Below are positions 9,791 through 18,744 of a stretch of DNA of 64,000 nucleotides, piece after piece. This DNA comes from Cristatella mucedo (taxonomy: Eukaryota > Bryozoa > Phylactolaemata > Cristatellidae). Made by a program: the position numbers and the translations under genes. Under the pieces are notes generated by a model. That model worked only from the letters and a program-made list of their open reading frames with translations, was not told the DNA's origin and did no database searches. Numbering within the stretch: the stretch's first letter is position 1; each line of letters opens with the position of its first letter. The stretch spans positions 1,637,001-1,701,000 of the forward strand of contig WPIO01000037.1 of assembly GCA_009760855.2 (NCBI GenBank), written 5' to 3'.

Positions 9791-10462
9791 TTAAGAATTA
9801 CAAAATGTCATTAATTGCTTTCCTTCTGAATCAACAGACCAAAATCTGCCTTCCGATTCAGTCTTTGTTAGGTCTATTACACAATATCCAAAACGGTTTA
9901 TAGTACATAAGTTAACTCATTCTCTAAATTGTTTCTTATCAATATCTCCAACGTATGCATCACGGATATACTTGGTGTCAGTTGTGTTTTGCTTAAAGAT
10001 TACTATTGAATTTACATTGTTTCTGATTTCTCTCCTAGGTATATTAGTAAATCCTTGAGCAAGATAGAAGATATTCAGACCTGTATGTTTTCCTCGTGTG
10101 AAATAGTCTAATATTTTAGTCTGATCTTCTGTCATTAAATCATCAAGTACAACAACATTCTTGCAGTTCTTATATGAGTCTACTTTTGGCATAGCATCGA
10201 TATCATTTATCCAAGAACAAGCCTTGTTTTCTTTTGTCATTGACATAAGTCCGTGATACAACTTTTGGTCTAGACTTGAAGCGATTATTGTAAAACTATC
10301 ATAGTTGACCATTCCATAAAATATCCAATTCATAATCAACTGAGATTTACCTGAACCACTTGGACCTAAAACTAAAGCTCTGATAGGAACATTTTGAAGA
10401 GGTTCTTTATGACCAGTGTCCATATCTTGTCCAAAATTAAACGCTCTTACTCGAATAGACAT
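9791..10462 (-). pseudogene. Genome-packaging ATPase (A32/FtsK-HerA type), one in-frame TGA
   Basis: The ATPase that pumps viral DNA into capsids. The 181-codon main frame has Walker A GPSGSGKSQ (about residues 33-41), Walker B NVVVLDDLM (about residues 105-113) and a sensor-like region near NVNSIVIFKQN. A TGA at 9,917-9,919 interrupts it, after which the same frame continues about 42 codons (NRFGYCVIDLTKTE...) to a TAA at 9,791, matching the usual C-terminal VIDLT segment. The family often has Trp at the interrupted site, so a TGG to TGA change is likely. The start follows TAGTATACGGA, and the gene is divergent from the protease gene with only 34 bp between the two ATGs. Confidence 0.82.
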
Positions 10463-10496
10463 TCCGTATACTAAAAACAGTTTTTATATTATAAAA

Positions 10497-11229
10497 ATGG
10501 AAATTTACTGCTTGAAATGCAAAAAGCCTACAGATAGCATTCATGAGGGATATGTTGAGATAGATAGTACAAAAAGTCTTAGAGGAATGATTAAAGCAAT
10601 TTGTGTTATTTGTGAGAGTAAAAAGTCAAAGTTTGGAAAACTTAGATCAGAAAGTGGTTCTGGAGTTCTAGCTCATGGAAAGAAATTTGGAGGAAGTGCA
10701 GCTAGCGAAGTTTTGACTTATGGAAAGAAGTTGGGTACCGGAGTTTTGTCACATGGTAAAAAGTTTGATGCGAGTGTAACGAGCGGAGCTAGTAAAGAAC
10801 AAACACTTTCTGAACTAAGAACAACTATCAACAGTTTAGAAAAAAAAGTAAAAAGTACGCCACTGACTGATACTGAAATAAATGAATATGTAAAAGAATT
10901 AGATATAAGAAAATTTCAGAGGTGTATTTGCAAGAGATGAGTTAAACTCTATAAAACAAAATGAGTGTCTTATTTGCAATACTGGTAAATCAGATCTAGC
11001 AATATATCATTGGGTAGCACTTAAAAAGGTAGGAGATCTATGTTTTTACTTCGATTCATTCGGTGCACCACCAATGCCAAAAGTATTTGAGTATTTCGGT
11101 GTTACACCGAGTTTTCAAACTTTTCAACTGCAAAATTTTAATCAAACGGATTGTGGAATGAGGTGCTTTATCTTCCTTAAACTAATGGAATTTTTCGATT
11201 TTGGTACAGTCATGCAATTATTAATTTGA
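10497..11229 (+). pseudogene. Zinc-ribbon plus adenain-like cysteine protease, frameshifted
   Basis: The N-terminal frame (ATG 10,497 to a stop at 10,940) has a zinc ribbon (CLKC near residue 4, CVIC near residue 41), then a glycine/lysine region with three related repeats of the type VL-x-x-GKK, and a coiled coil. From about 10,910 another frame continues to TGA at 11,229 and is an adenovirus-type maturation protease: VFARDELN start, His in YHWVAL, Asp in FDSFG, Cys in TDCGMRC. This protease would cut virion precursors such as the pVI-like and PLA2 proteins. One indel separates the parts, so whether they were one protein or overlapping genes is not certain. The ATG follows TATTATAAAA. Confidence 0.75.
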
Positions 11230-11257
11230 ATTAAGCAAAATATTTCCACTATATAGA

Positions 11258-11757
11258 ATGGAAAATCAAGAAAAAAAATTTGTAGTACTCCAAAATTCTG
11301 CTGTTGTTATTCCTAAGGGAAAACCTGCACATGTTCATGTTGAAGAGAAAATTTCAAAAGATTCAAAACCTTATCTTAGCGCATGGATGTACATAACAGA
11401 AGAAGTACTTCCATTTCTTCAGAATATCGTAGATAGATCTCGTGAACAATTGGATTTTAAGTCATTTAATGTTAGTGCAAGATCTACAATTGGAATTAGA
11501 TTTGATTTTGGAAAAAACCAAGTATTATGTTTGATGAGAATAATAAACAAATTAAAGTATCTAGTCCTATATACGTAATTAAGAAATTAGGAAATGATTT
11601 TTGTATAACTGGAATTCTTGATGGTAGTTTTTCTTGATGGTATGCTTCAAAAGAATACTATAATAATGAAGCAAGATTAAATATTAGATTAAAGATTGAC
11701 CAGGTAAAAGTTTATGGTTCGCCAAAGAGATCGGTTTTTAATCCCGCAGAGTTTTAA
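11258..11757 (+). pseudogene. Unknown Polinton gene, frameshifted
   Basis: An ATG directly after ACTATATAGA opens 106 codons (MENQEKKFVVLQNSAVVIP...). A frameshift near 11,520 leads to a second frame with IYVIKKLGNDFCITGILDG, an in-frame TGA near 11,637 and an ending RSVFNPAEF at TAA 11,757. Together it would be about 165 residues, mixed beta/alpha, basic near the end. I do not recognise it. It follows the protease on the same strand. Confidence 0.42.
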
Positions 11758-11799
11758 AAGTATAAAATAAATATAAAAATTAGTTGTAAGTTAAATTTT

Positions 11800-12567
11800 T
11801 TAGATCCTTTTACTAGTGATATCAAGCATTCTATCAACTATTCCACGGGCATAATTGTTTATCTTACTTAGGCTAGCTGGATTACTAACTTTATCTTTTA
11901 GAAAATCAGTAGCAAATGAGTCGTTTAATGCTCCACTGATTCCCAAGCCTAATTTTGCCTTAGCCGCCATAACAGCTGCAACCATATTAGCATCTTCACG
12001 TACGTAATTTTGTTGTCTTTGGTCAAGCGCAATTCTAGCAGCAGATTCTGCCAGAACCAAGTCCGACAAGGTTTTTTTTGTGTTCTTTGAGGTTCTGCCA
12101 TTGATGAAGTTTCGGTGTAGAGACTATCATGGACTAAAGCCCCGTTATCTAAATCATTTATTCCAGTATAGCCTTCACTCATACGTTGGGTAAACTTAGT
12201 TCCTGGGCCGGCAAAAGATTAACGACGAGTACCGTTGAATGAACCACCTGGAACATTTTCTAATTTTACACCTGCCGGTAATTTAATCTGAAATTCTCTT
12301 CCACCACACAGTTTATTTATGAAGTCTACGATTCCACTGCCCTGTCTTCTATTTTGTTTCAATTGTTTCAATGATAAATTTAATTGTAGGCCAGTGTTTT
12401 TTTATTTGCACTTTTCAATTCTAGCAAGTTGTGTTTTTGTTACAAAGATTTGAACTGAGCCTGGTAAGTCTTCTTTTTTTTAGCCTGATTGAAATAGGTT
12501 TATCAGATTTATGGATAAAGTTTACTTGATGATTTTATAGGTTTAACTTTGTCTCGTGATATTCCAT
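11800..12567 (-). pseudogene. Minor capsid protein with parvovirus-like phospholipase A2 domain, broken
   Basis: An N-terminal domain with KPISIRLKK and a TKTQLARIEK-type segment resembles a conserved N-terminal module of Maverick minor capsid proteins. It is followed by FINKLCGGR, whose LCGG|R fits the adenain consensus. Downstream is a PLA2 core: calcium-loop-like AGPGTKFTQR and catalytic-type DLDNGALVHDSLY, with the His-Asp pair. The C-terminal part (12,069-11,800) is helical. Breaks are an in-frame TAA near 12,540, an indel at the A8 run near 12,480, a TAA near 12,414, a TAA near 12,220 and an indel at the A8 run near 12,073. In parvoviruses this domain acts in endosomal escape. The ATG at 12,567 follows AGCATAGAA. 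Confidence 0.66.
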
Positions 12568-12624
12568 TTCTATGCTAACTATTTTTTTTTATTTAAAGAC
12601 AGATACAACTAATGTATATTAAAA

Positions 12625-13189
12625 ATGAATCAGGTTGAAGCCTTTAGAAATCGAGTTCTTGAGTTGCTTCAATGCTGTTCTTTTTCTGGAGAATTCTTTT
12701 CTGGAGAACAAAACGGGGGGGGGAAGAAAAGCAAGAGCGGCGAGCGTTGCTGGAACAATTCGCCATGGTGGTTATCGAGAGATACGAATAGATTTCAAAA
12801 TTCACCGGGCTCACCGTCTTGCATAGTTAACAGTGACTGAACAGTTCCCTCTTCAAGAGCTGGATCACATAGACAATAATAAATTAAACAATAGTTTCAG
12901 TAATTTACGAGAGGCAACTCGATCAGAAAATAATAGAAATAAAGGAAGAATAAGAAAAGATAACACCTCAAACCTAATTGGAGCAAACTGGCATTCACGT
13001 GCTAGAGAGTGGAATGCGCGTATTGCAATAGATGGAATTAGATATCACCTAGGATACTATGACAATCCTGTAGCTGCCGCTGAAGCGCGTGACCTTGCAG
13101 CAATACGTTTGCACATACAATTCGCACGACTAAACTTTACTTATACACTTACTGGAAATAATCAAATAGTTCGCCACACAGATTTTTAG
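12625..13189 (+). pseudogene. HNH-AP2 homing-type endonuclease, foreign-looking, interrupted
   Basis: The C-terminal frame contains the HNH signature ELDHIDNNKLNNSFSNLREA and then an AP2/ERF-like DNA-binding domain (NLIGANWHSRAREWNAR, ...YHLGYYDN, AAAEARDLAAIRLH), the order seen in phage and giant-virus homing endonucleases. The upstream frame (GGYREIRIDFKIHRAHRLA) belongs to the same gene and is cut by a TAG near 12,826, where the family commonly has Trp. A G10 run at 12,715-12,724 separates a further upstream frame, which suggests an indel. Codons are clearly more GC-rich than those of its neighbours. The stop overlaps, tail to tail, that of the next minus-strand gene. Confidence 0.72.
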
Positions 13190-13501
13190 CTCTTAAATAT
13201 GACTTTCAACTCATCTCTTAGTTTTTTCATTTCGTTATATATCTGTTCTTGCGTCGCTCCTCTAGAAAACAGATTAGCCAGAAGCATTGCAGACTCCGCC
13301 TTATAGTCGCAGGACTTTTTACCGCCAATTGTACTACTTTCCACTTTTTATGTCTCTTTTTAACTCATCGCTGTATGCAACTCCAGATTTTTCTACTAGA
13401 TCTCTTCCTGTTTTAAGATAGTCCAATCTGTTTTTCACCTCTGAATTCTGTACTTTTTCACTTAAATCAATATCAATGTTTCTATCAAGTAATTCTATCA
13501 T
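13186..13501 (-). pseudogene. Small unknown basic/helical gene, frameshifted
   Basis: An ATG at 13,501 overlaps the end of the membrane-type gene upstream and opens MIELLDRNIDIDLSEK. A frameshift near 13,350 leads to a second helical segment with LLANLFSRGATQEQIYNEM, ending at a TAA at 13,186-13,188. The whole would be about 105 residues. No family is recognised. Coupling to the upstream gene suggests a structural or assembly role. Confidence 0.4.
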
Positions 13502-14271
13502 ATTTTTATATCTACAATAGCATTTTTTAATCTAGAACTTTGTAAATTTAAAGCACTCATTCGTTCTTCATGGGTATCCATTTTAGGTGCATTAGCTGTA
13601 TACATAGTTGCATCAATAATCGTTTTTACTAAACCTGCAACAGTTACTGCAATACTTACTCCTAAACCAACAGCTCCAATAATAGACGCTATACTTGCTA
13701 TAATAGCTGGAATTGCTGGAAGAAAACCTCCTGATCTTACTTCAAGAAAATTCTTACTCCAAGTCTTTGTATCTAATTGAGAAGCGTCCCACGACACTTC
13801 TTCTCCGAATGTATCTGAAAGAAATTTACTGGGATTTAAGTACAAATCACTTCCTGATTTTTCTGATTCTAACAAAATCTTGTTTATGTAAAAGCCAAGC
13901 TCTAAACTTGCAACCTTTTTTGTCAATCTTTCTTTTTTATCTTCAATTTTTTTCCAGAAGACATTGCCATACTTTCCGGAAGCAATATCATCCACAATTT
14001 CTTTTATAAATAAACCAAGATCAACTATTCATGTTACACCTGACAAAAATCCACCCAATGCTTTTGTAGCAGTTCCGATAGCTTTGAATAACTGCAAAAC
14101 TTTTGGAACAATAGTTGCCATCTTATTTGATGCTTGTAGACTTAGCTTCACTGCAATCTTTGGAGCAACTTTTGTTGCTTTTGATCCAAGCTCAGTTGCA
14201 GTTGTTGTTCCCGATAACACTTCTTTTGTTGTATCCAAGCCAGATTTTAGATCTCCTTTTATTTTTTTCAT
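13498..14271 (-). pseudogene. Membrane-active minor virion-type protein with in-frame TGA
   Basis: An ATG at 14,271 (MKKIKGDLKSGLDTTKEV) directly follows TTATATAT. The first 80 or so residues are Ala/Thr/Lys-rich and end GGFLSGVT. A TGA near 14,030 interrupts the frame, which then continues for 165 codons to a TGA-TAG pair at 13,498. The second part has a strongly hydrophobic tract GGFLPAIPAIIASIASIIGA followed by VSIAVTVAGLVKTI, which looks like one or two membrane helices. Gly-Gly-Phe-Leu followed by a hydrophobic stretch is common in minor capsid proteins of this group. Role inferred: virion membrane interaction. Confidence 0.5.
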
Positions 14272-15990
14272 ATATATAAGAATAGATAATATTAGCAAGA
14301 TTAATAGTCATATTTTTAGCGACCTTAATGCTAATGGAAATAGTATTACAAATCTTGGTTTTCCAGTAAACGATGGAGACGCAATAAGATTAGGTTATGC
14401 TCTAAATTCAAACTTTTTGAATACTATAGCAACTTATGTTTCAGGAGAAATAGCTTCTGTTTCTAGTCTATCAAATTTACTTCCAAAGAATGGTGCAAAA
14501 CTCTTATCTCAGTTGAACTGTAGAAATATTACTGGTATATCAGGAAATTCTGCTGATGGAACTACATATCAAGATTCTAGACCTTACAAAGTAATAAAAT
14601 ATGGTTTACTAAAAAGTAAAACTCAAGTTTTCAATGGTGACTCAAATAGTACTCTTGACCTAGGATCAAACATAATTACTCCTTTGAAAGATTCAGATAT
14701 TATTACAAAACAATAAGTTGATTCTTCTCACTCAAGGATCTAACTCGAAAAATCACATTCGTAAAACTGGATATATTATGAATGGATCTTTATATATGAA
14801 TCAAAGTCTAATAAAAAATCTTGGAGATCCTGTTGATCCTGCAGATGTTGTAAACAGAAAGTATATAGATACAAACTTTGTCACAAAAGTCTCTAGAGGA
14901 ACAACTGCAGATGGAGATCTTGATATGAACAATCATAGAGTGATAGATCTTGCCAATCCTGTAAATGCATGTGATGCTGCTACAAAAGATTATGCTGAGA
15001 CAAAACTACCAAAGAATGATAGAACTGTTAATGGAGATTTAATTGTAACTGGAACATTAAATATTACTAATACAGTAATACCATCATTGGATACTAACGT
15101 TGCAACTGTTGCATATATGGATGCTAACTTTGTAAAATATAGCAATCCAGTAATGAGTGGAACTTTGAAAATGAATAATCATCCAATTATTATACTAAAT
15201 GAACCTGTAAATCCAAATGATGGGGTAAATCTTGGCTATCTAAAAAAGTAAATGCAAATGCTACAATTATAAATTTTAAAGGAGCTATGGATAGGTCGCT
15301 AACTACACAAATATATGGTAGAACACTTAATGGTAGATGGATTGCTAACGTTAATAACATTATAATCCCTAGAGGTATATTTATTCTTGGAGTAACGTAT
15401 GAATGAAGTTTCTGGAATAAAAAAAGTACTTATGCCTCCACCATCAACACTAACTGCGAAGAACGATCAGTTGTATGGTAGCTATATGTTAGATACTAGT
15501 AAAATAATAGTTACTAATTCTACTTGTATATCCAGATCAGGCTTGTTAGATTAAGAAATTTATGTTACAGTTTATATAGCAGTAGCATAAATGCTTAGCA
15601 GAATTTTTTTTTACAGATGACTGGATGGAACGCTTGATATGTCTGAAAATAGAATAGTAAATCTTGGAGGCAATTCCCTTTGCAGCAAATGTAAAGCGCC
15701 TAGAAAGAGATTAAGTTCTCTGAGGGCGCTTTATCAAGTACATTATTTATATTTATTTATAATATAGATCCATTAGAAGCTGTTGGAAAATCATTTGCTG
15801 ATAACCACTATATAAGAAAAGATTCTGATCAATTTATACGAGGAAACATATCTGCAAACTCAAAAAATATGTCAATGTACTAGCTTTGATAAAAGTACAC
15901 GATGTCGCAACAAAAGAGTACACTGATACTAAGGCAGATTTGACAGTAAATGGAGATTTAACAGAAAATGACCTACATATTAGTAATGAA
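14264..15990 (+). pseudogene. Fibre-like protein 2 region with tail-fibre repeats, decayed, host LINE tail inserted
   Basis: The frame opens near 14,264 with a segment (SKINSHIFSDLNANGNSI) that parallels the N-terminus of fibre 1; an ATA stands where the ATG would be. Repeats of the N-L-x-x-P-x-x-x-x-D-A type recur many times (for example KNLGDPVDPADVVNRKYID, DLANPVNACDAATKDY). Breaks include a TAA at 14,714 inside a T-K-Q-Y-V-D repeat and frameshifts near 14,750 and 15,250. A 5'-truncated host LINE 3' end lies at 15,674-15,761. A further repeat block with IVNLGG and VHDVATKEYTDTK follows, so two adjacent fibre genes are possible. Confidence 0.55.
15674..15761 (+). mobile_element. 5'-truncated LINE 3' tail inside the viral fibre gene
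   Basis: The stretch reads TTCCCTTTGCAGCAAATG, then AAGCGCCTAGAAAGAGATT, AGTTCTCTGAGGGCGCTTT and an AT-rich tail. This is the same 3' end carried by the LINE copies at 34,897, 46,678 and 53,565. Viral repeat coding resumes on both sides (IVNLGG before, DPLEAVGKS after). It is a short target-primed reverse-transcription product of the host LINE. Confidence 0.85.
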
Positions 15991-15994
15991 ATAA

Positions 15995-16798
15995 ATGGCG
16001 AAAACAGTATTTGATGCTTCGGAAGTATACTTAAGAAATAAAGTCCACTATGGGCTTATAAATAGTAATGGTTCCCTAACTTTCACTAAAGTAGAAAATG
16101 TGTCAATTTATAATGATGCTCATATATTCAGTGATAACTGCTACTTGACTGAAGTATATGATCTATCAAGAAAAAAACTTACTTACACAAAGTTAACAAT
16201 AAACATTAAGGATGTTTATGATAGTATTTTTGTTAGAAATCAATGAGCAATGACATTGCAAATAGTTAATGAAAAATACATTCCAGTATTATATGCAGCA
16301 GAAAAAAAAGTAAGTGAAAGATCAATTATATTAAAAGATGTTAATTTGACAAGAGTAAACTATTATGTTGCTAAAGTAAAACTCACGTTGCCAATTAAAA
16401 ATATTGGTAAATTTATAGTTAGAAACTACAAGCACAAACTTTACTCCCCGAACTTCTTTTTTAATTTTCTTAATATGTCGTATTATGGCGTTGAAGATAA
16501 TTATATGTTATTATTAAGTGACTATATAACACAGTTTAATATAGTTAATTATGGTGCATTTAGCATTATATTCATGACTAGTAGTTTTCCTGTTTTAAAC
16601 TATAATAATCTTGTTACTCCAAGTGATTTAGATGTTATTGAAATTGATCTAGTTAGTGATTTTATATACCCAACTCAAAATTTAATTGATTATACTCCTA
16701 TTACTACAACAACAACTACTACTACTGATACTACTATTGATAATACTCTTATTCCTACTTTTCTTATTATGGCTACAGATGGAACGAATTATTTTTAG
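15995..16798 (+). pseudogene. Unknown protein, possible fibre partner, with in-frame TGA
   Basis: An ATG at 15,995 overlaps the end of the fibre frame (ATGGCGAAAACAG). The frame runs 83 codons to a TGA at 16,244-16,246, then continues in the same frame for 184 codons to a TAG. The protein is rich in Tyr, Asn, Ile and Val and beta-prone, and near the C-terminus has a threonine run (PITTTTTTTTDTT). It could be a fibre head or chaperone gene, but nothing is recognised. If the ATG at 16,250 is used, the second part alone would be a 182-residue intact protein. Confidence 0.42.
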
Positions 16799-16810
16799 AA
16801 TAGTAGATAT

Positions 16811-17185
16811 TTAAACTCTCCAATCTAAACTTTCTTGAATAAACTCTGTTGGTAAACTACATTCTTTTCTTGTTAATTGTTTTGTTAATTCTATTTTTTT
16901 AGAGTATGCTTCTGATTTAAGACTATTTATTTTATCTATTTTCAAATCTTTAAGAAACTCTGAAAAGATTGATCCATCTCTAACTTTTGTAAATATATAT
17001 GTCATTTCTGATTCATAATCATTAAATCTTAAAGCTTCGTATTCTAAAACTAATTTTAATACTTCTAAAAGTGCACTCCTAATATCTTCAATTCTCCTCA
17101 TTGGATATGAGCAAATCTTAATATTCGTAAACTGTTGTCCTTGTGTTACTGTTAAACAATCTTTACTTCTAGTTTCAACATTCAT
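16811..17185 (-). CDS. Unknown helical protein, intact
   Basis: A 124-residue ORF with its ATG directly behind TTATATAGAA, the best match to the element's start motif. It is mostly helical, with charged segments (RRIEDIRSALLEVLKLVLEY, KIELTKQLTRKE). No domain is recognised. It lies in a cluster of small minus-strand genes between the fibre and polymerase genes, a position often held by early or accessory genes. Uninterrupted, so possibly under selection or simply lucky. Confidence 0.48.
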   Translation of the reverse strand: MNVETRSKDCLTVTQGQQFTNIKICSYPMRRIEDIRSALLEVLKLVLEYEALRFNDYESEMTYIFTKVRDGSIFSEFLKDLKIDKINSLKSEAYSKKIELTKQLTRKECSLPTEFIQESLDWRV

Positions 17186-17204
17186 TTCTATATAAATAAA
17201 TTAT

Positions 17205-17770
17205 TTACAGTGTGGTTGTTGGAATTGTATCAGAAACTGGAGCAGCTGGGTCAACAACTGCTGGAGCAACAACAACTGGAGCAGCAGGAGCAGCAGGAGC
17301 AGCGAGTGTTGCCTTTTGTCTAGCGCTAGTTCCATCAGAGATATCAGGTAGAATTGCATAGCACTCATCTTCAACAATTCCAGAGATATCAGGTTTCATT
17401 CCTGCAACGCCTGAGATAACTGTTGAAAGTGTTGGCAGCTGGCTAGCAATCCATGTTGTATAACCAGAGATTTCTCCAGGTGTATCAAGAAGAGTATCAA
17501 CTTTAGTTCCAACTGTTGCTTAAAGATCACTTGTTACACTTACCATTCCAGAAGCGACTACCTTTTGTGCTTCAATGTCGCACTCATCAATATAAAACTA
17601 GTTAACAGAAGTATCTGTAATAATTGAGATATCTGAGTCGGGTATTTGTTGATCATAAGCAGTCATTCTAGACTTTACAAGATAGTCAACATATGCTTTT
17701 AGCAGAGTTGCAGATGTAGCAAGAGTTGGGATCAGTGATATCAGCTGTAGTTTCCGATATTTCCCATACT
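17205..17770 (-). pseudogene. Unknown secreted- or fibre-like small protein, broken
   Basis: An ATG at 17,770 follows TTATAATAGT. After an early frameshift the frame with LIPTLATSATLLKAYVDYL continues to the TAA at 17,205, but it is cut by in-frame TAG near 17,599 and TAA near 17,520. The last open part (17,399-17,205) ends in a low-complexity Ala/Pro/Val/Thr stretch (AAPAAPAAPVVVAPAVV). No family is recognised. Confidence 0.35.
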
Positions 17771-17790
17771 ATTATAAAAAATACAAAAAA

Positions 17791-17955
17791 CTAATCTTTT
17801 ATTAATTCTCTTGCTTTCATTTTAAGTTCTTCATACTTATCTCTATGAATACACATATCAAATATAATTTTAATAAGTTTATCATTTAATTTTAATTTTC
17901 TACCTTTACTAATGTCTTGAATTGCATTAATAATTTTATAATTTTTTATTTCCAT
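17791..17955 (-). CDS. Small unknown basic protein
   Basis: A 54-residue ORF starting after CATAGTATAT with MEIKNYKIINAIQDISKG and ending ARELIKD. It is lysine- and isoleucine-rich and helical. An in-frame upstream extension to 17,985 exists. No homology is recognised; the start is chosen from the shared TATA-type motif. Confidence 0.35.
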   Translation of the reverse strand: MEIKNYKIINAIQDISKGRKLKLNDKLIKIIFDMCIHRDKYEELKMKARELIKD

Positions 17956-18053
17956 ATATACTATGAAGAAAAACATGTATTTCAAAATTAATTAATTTGT
18001 ACACCATGTTTCATTTTTGGAGTTTTTGATTTCTTTTCTGCTTCTATCAGCAT

Positions 18054-18263
18054 TTAATTTATTTTACTTCTACATTCCATTAGTTTATCACAGGTATCGC
18101 AAATCTCAACAAGAACAGCAGTGTACGAGCTATCCCAATCTGGAATAAGTTTATCAGGTGAATGCTTGGCAATTCTCTGATCTACTCTGTTTAACTTTTG
18201 TAGACAAATTTTAAGAGCCATATCTCTTGATTGTTCACAACTAAGAATTCTAGAAACAACCAT
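18054..18263 (-). CDS. Small unknown helical protein, intact
   Basis: A 69-residue ORF with its ATG directly after AATTAAATAGA. Four cysteines (CEQ, CLQK, CDTC, CRSK) and a helical pattern are visible (DMALKICLQKLNRVDQRI). It could be a small zinc-binding or regulatory protein. No family is assigned. It is among the accessory genes next to the polymerase. Confidence 0.42.
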   Translation of the reverse strand: MVVSRILSCEQSRDMALKICLQKLNRVDQRIAKHSPDKLIPDWDSSYTAVLVEICDTCDKLMECRSKIN

Positions 18264-18313
18264 TCTATTTAATTATAATTTTTTTATAGTTAATATTCTT
18301 CATTTACGTAATT

Positions 18314-18530
18314 TTATTCTACTTCTTCCTCAAAATTAAATGCTTGTTCATAACCTTCATTAGGATCTCCTTCATCGCTACTTTCTGAATAATCTGATTC
18401 CGCTTCTTCAGTTTCATCCTCTTCTGGCTCGTAATCTGGATCATCACTTTCATACTCACTCTCATATTCAGATTCGTTGTCAATTTCAACTTTTTCATTT
18501 TCAATTTCAACTTTTTCTATTTCTTAAAAT
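18314..18530 (-). pseudogene. Acidic low-complexity ORF
   Basis: An open frame without ATG encodes a strongly acidic chain dominated by Glu, Asp, Ser and Tyr (ESEYESDDPDYEPEEDETEE) and ends FEEEVE at a TAA. It lies immediately behind the small 55-residue ORF, separated by a poly-A-rich stretch that may hide a frameshift, so both may once have been one gene. Acidic tails of this kind occur in DNA-mimic and transactivator proteins, but no function can be assigned. Confidence 0.35.
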
Positions 18531-18545
18531 AAAGAATTTTATTTT

Positions 18546-18713
18546 TTAATATAAATTTATTCCTGCCATCTCAAAAACTAATTCTTCTTTTGCTCTTTCA
18601 TACTCCATTTCTATTTGTAATTCATACACTTCTTTTGTTATCTTTCGTATATCATGTTCTACTTCTACTTTTGGTTTAGGTTTAATGATTTCTTCCCTTT
18701 TTTGTTTGGACAT
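18546..18713 (-). CDS. Small unknown charged protein
   Basis: A 55-residue ORF with its ATG immediately after TTAAATATAG. It begins MSKQKREEIIKPKPKVEVE and is highly charged and helical. It starts 32 bp downstream of the polymerase stop. It may be the N-terminal part of the acidic protein that follows. Not recognised. Confidence 0.38.
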   Translation of the reverse strand: MSKQKREEIIKPKPKVEVEHDIRKITKEVYELQIEMEYERAKEELVFEMAGINLY

Positions 18714-18744
18714 CTATATTTAATTCACCAATACTGCAAGTATT

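Noticed and set aside
4505-16246. An alternative genetic code with TGA read as Trp in the viral element
   Set aside because: TGG is used normally in the same genes. TAA and TAG also interrupt integrase, capsid, PLA2, HNH and polymerase frames, and frameshifts are frequent. Simple decay explains the TGA codons.
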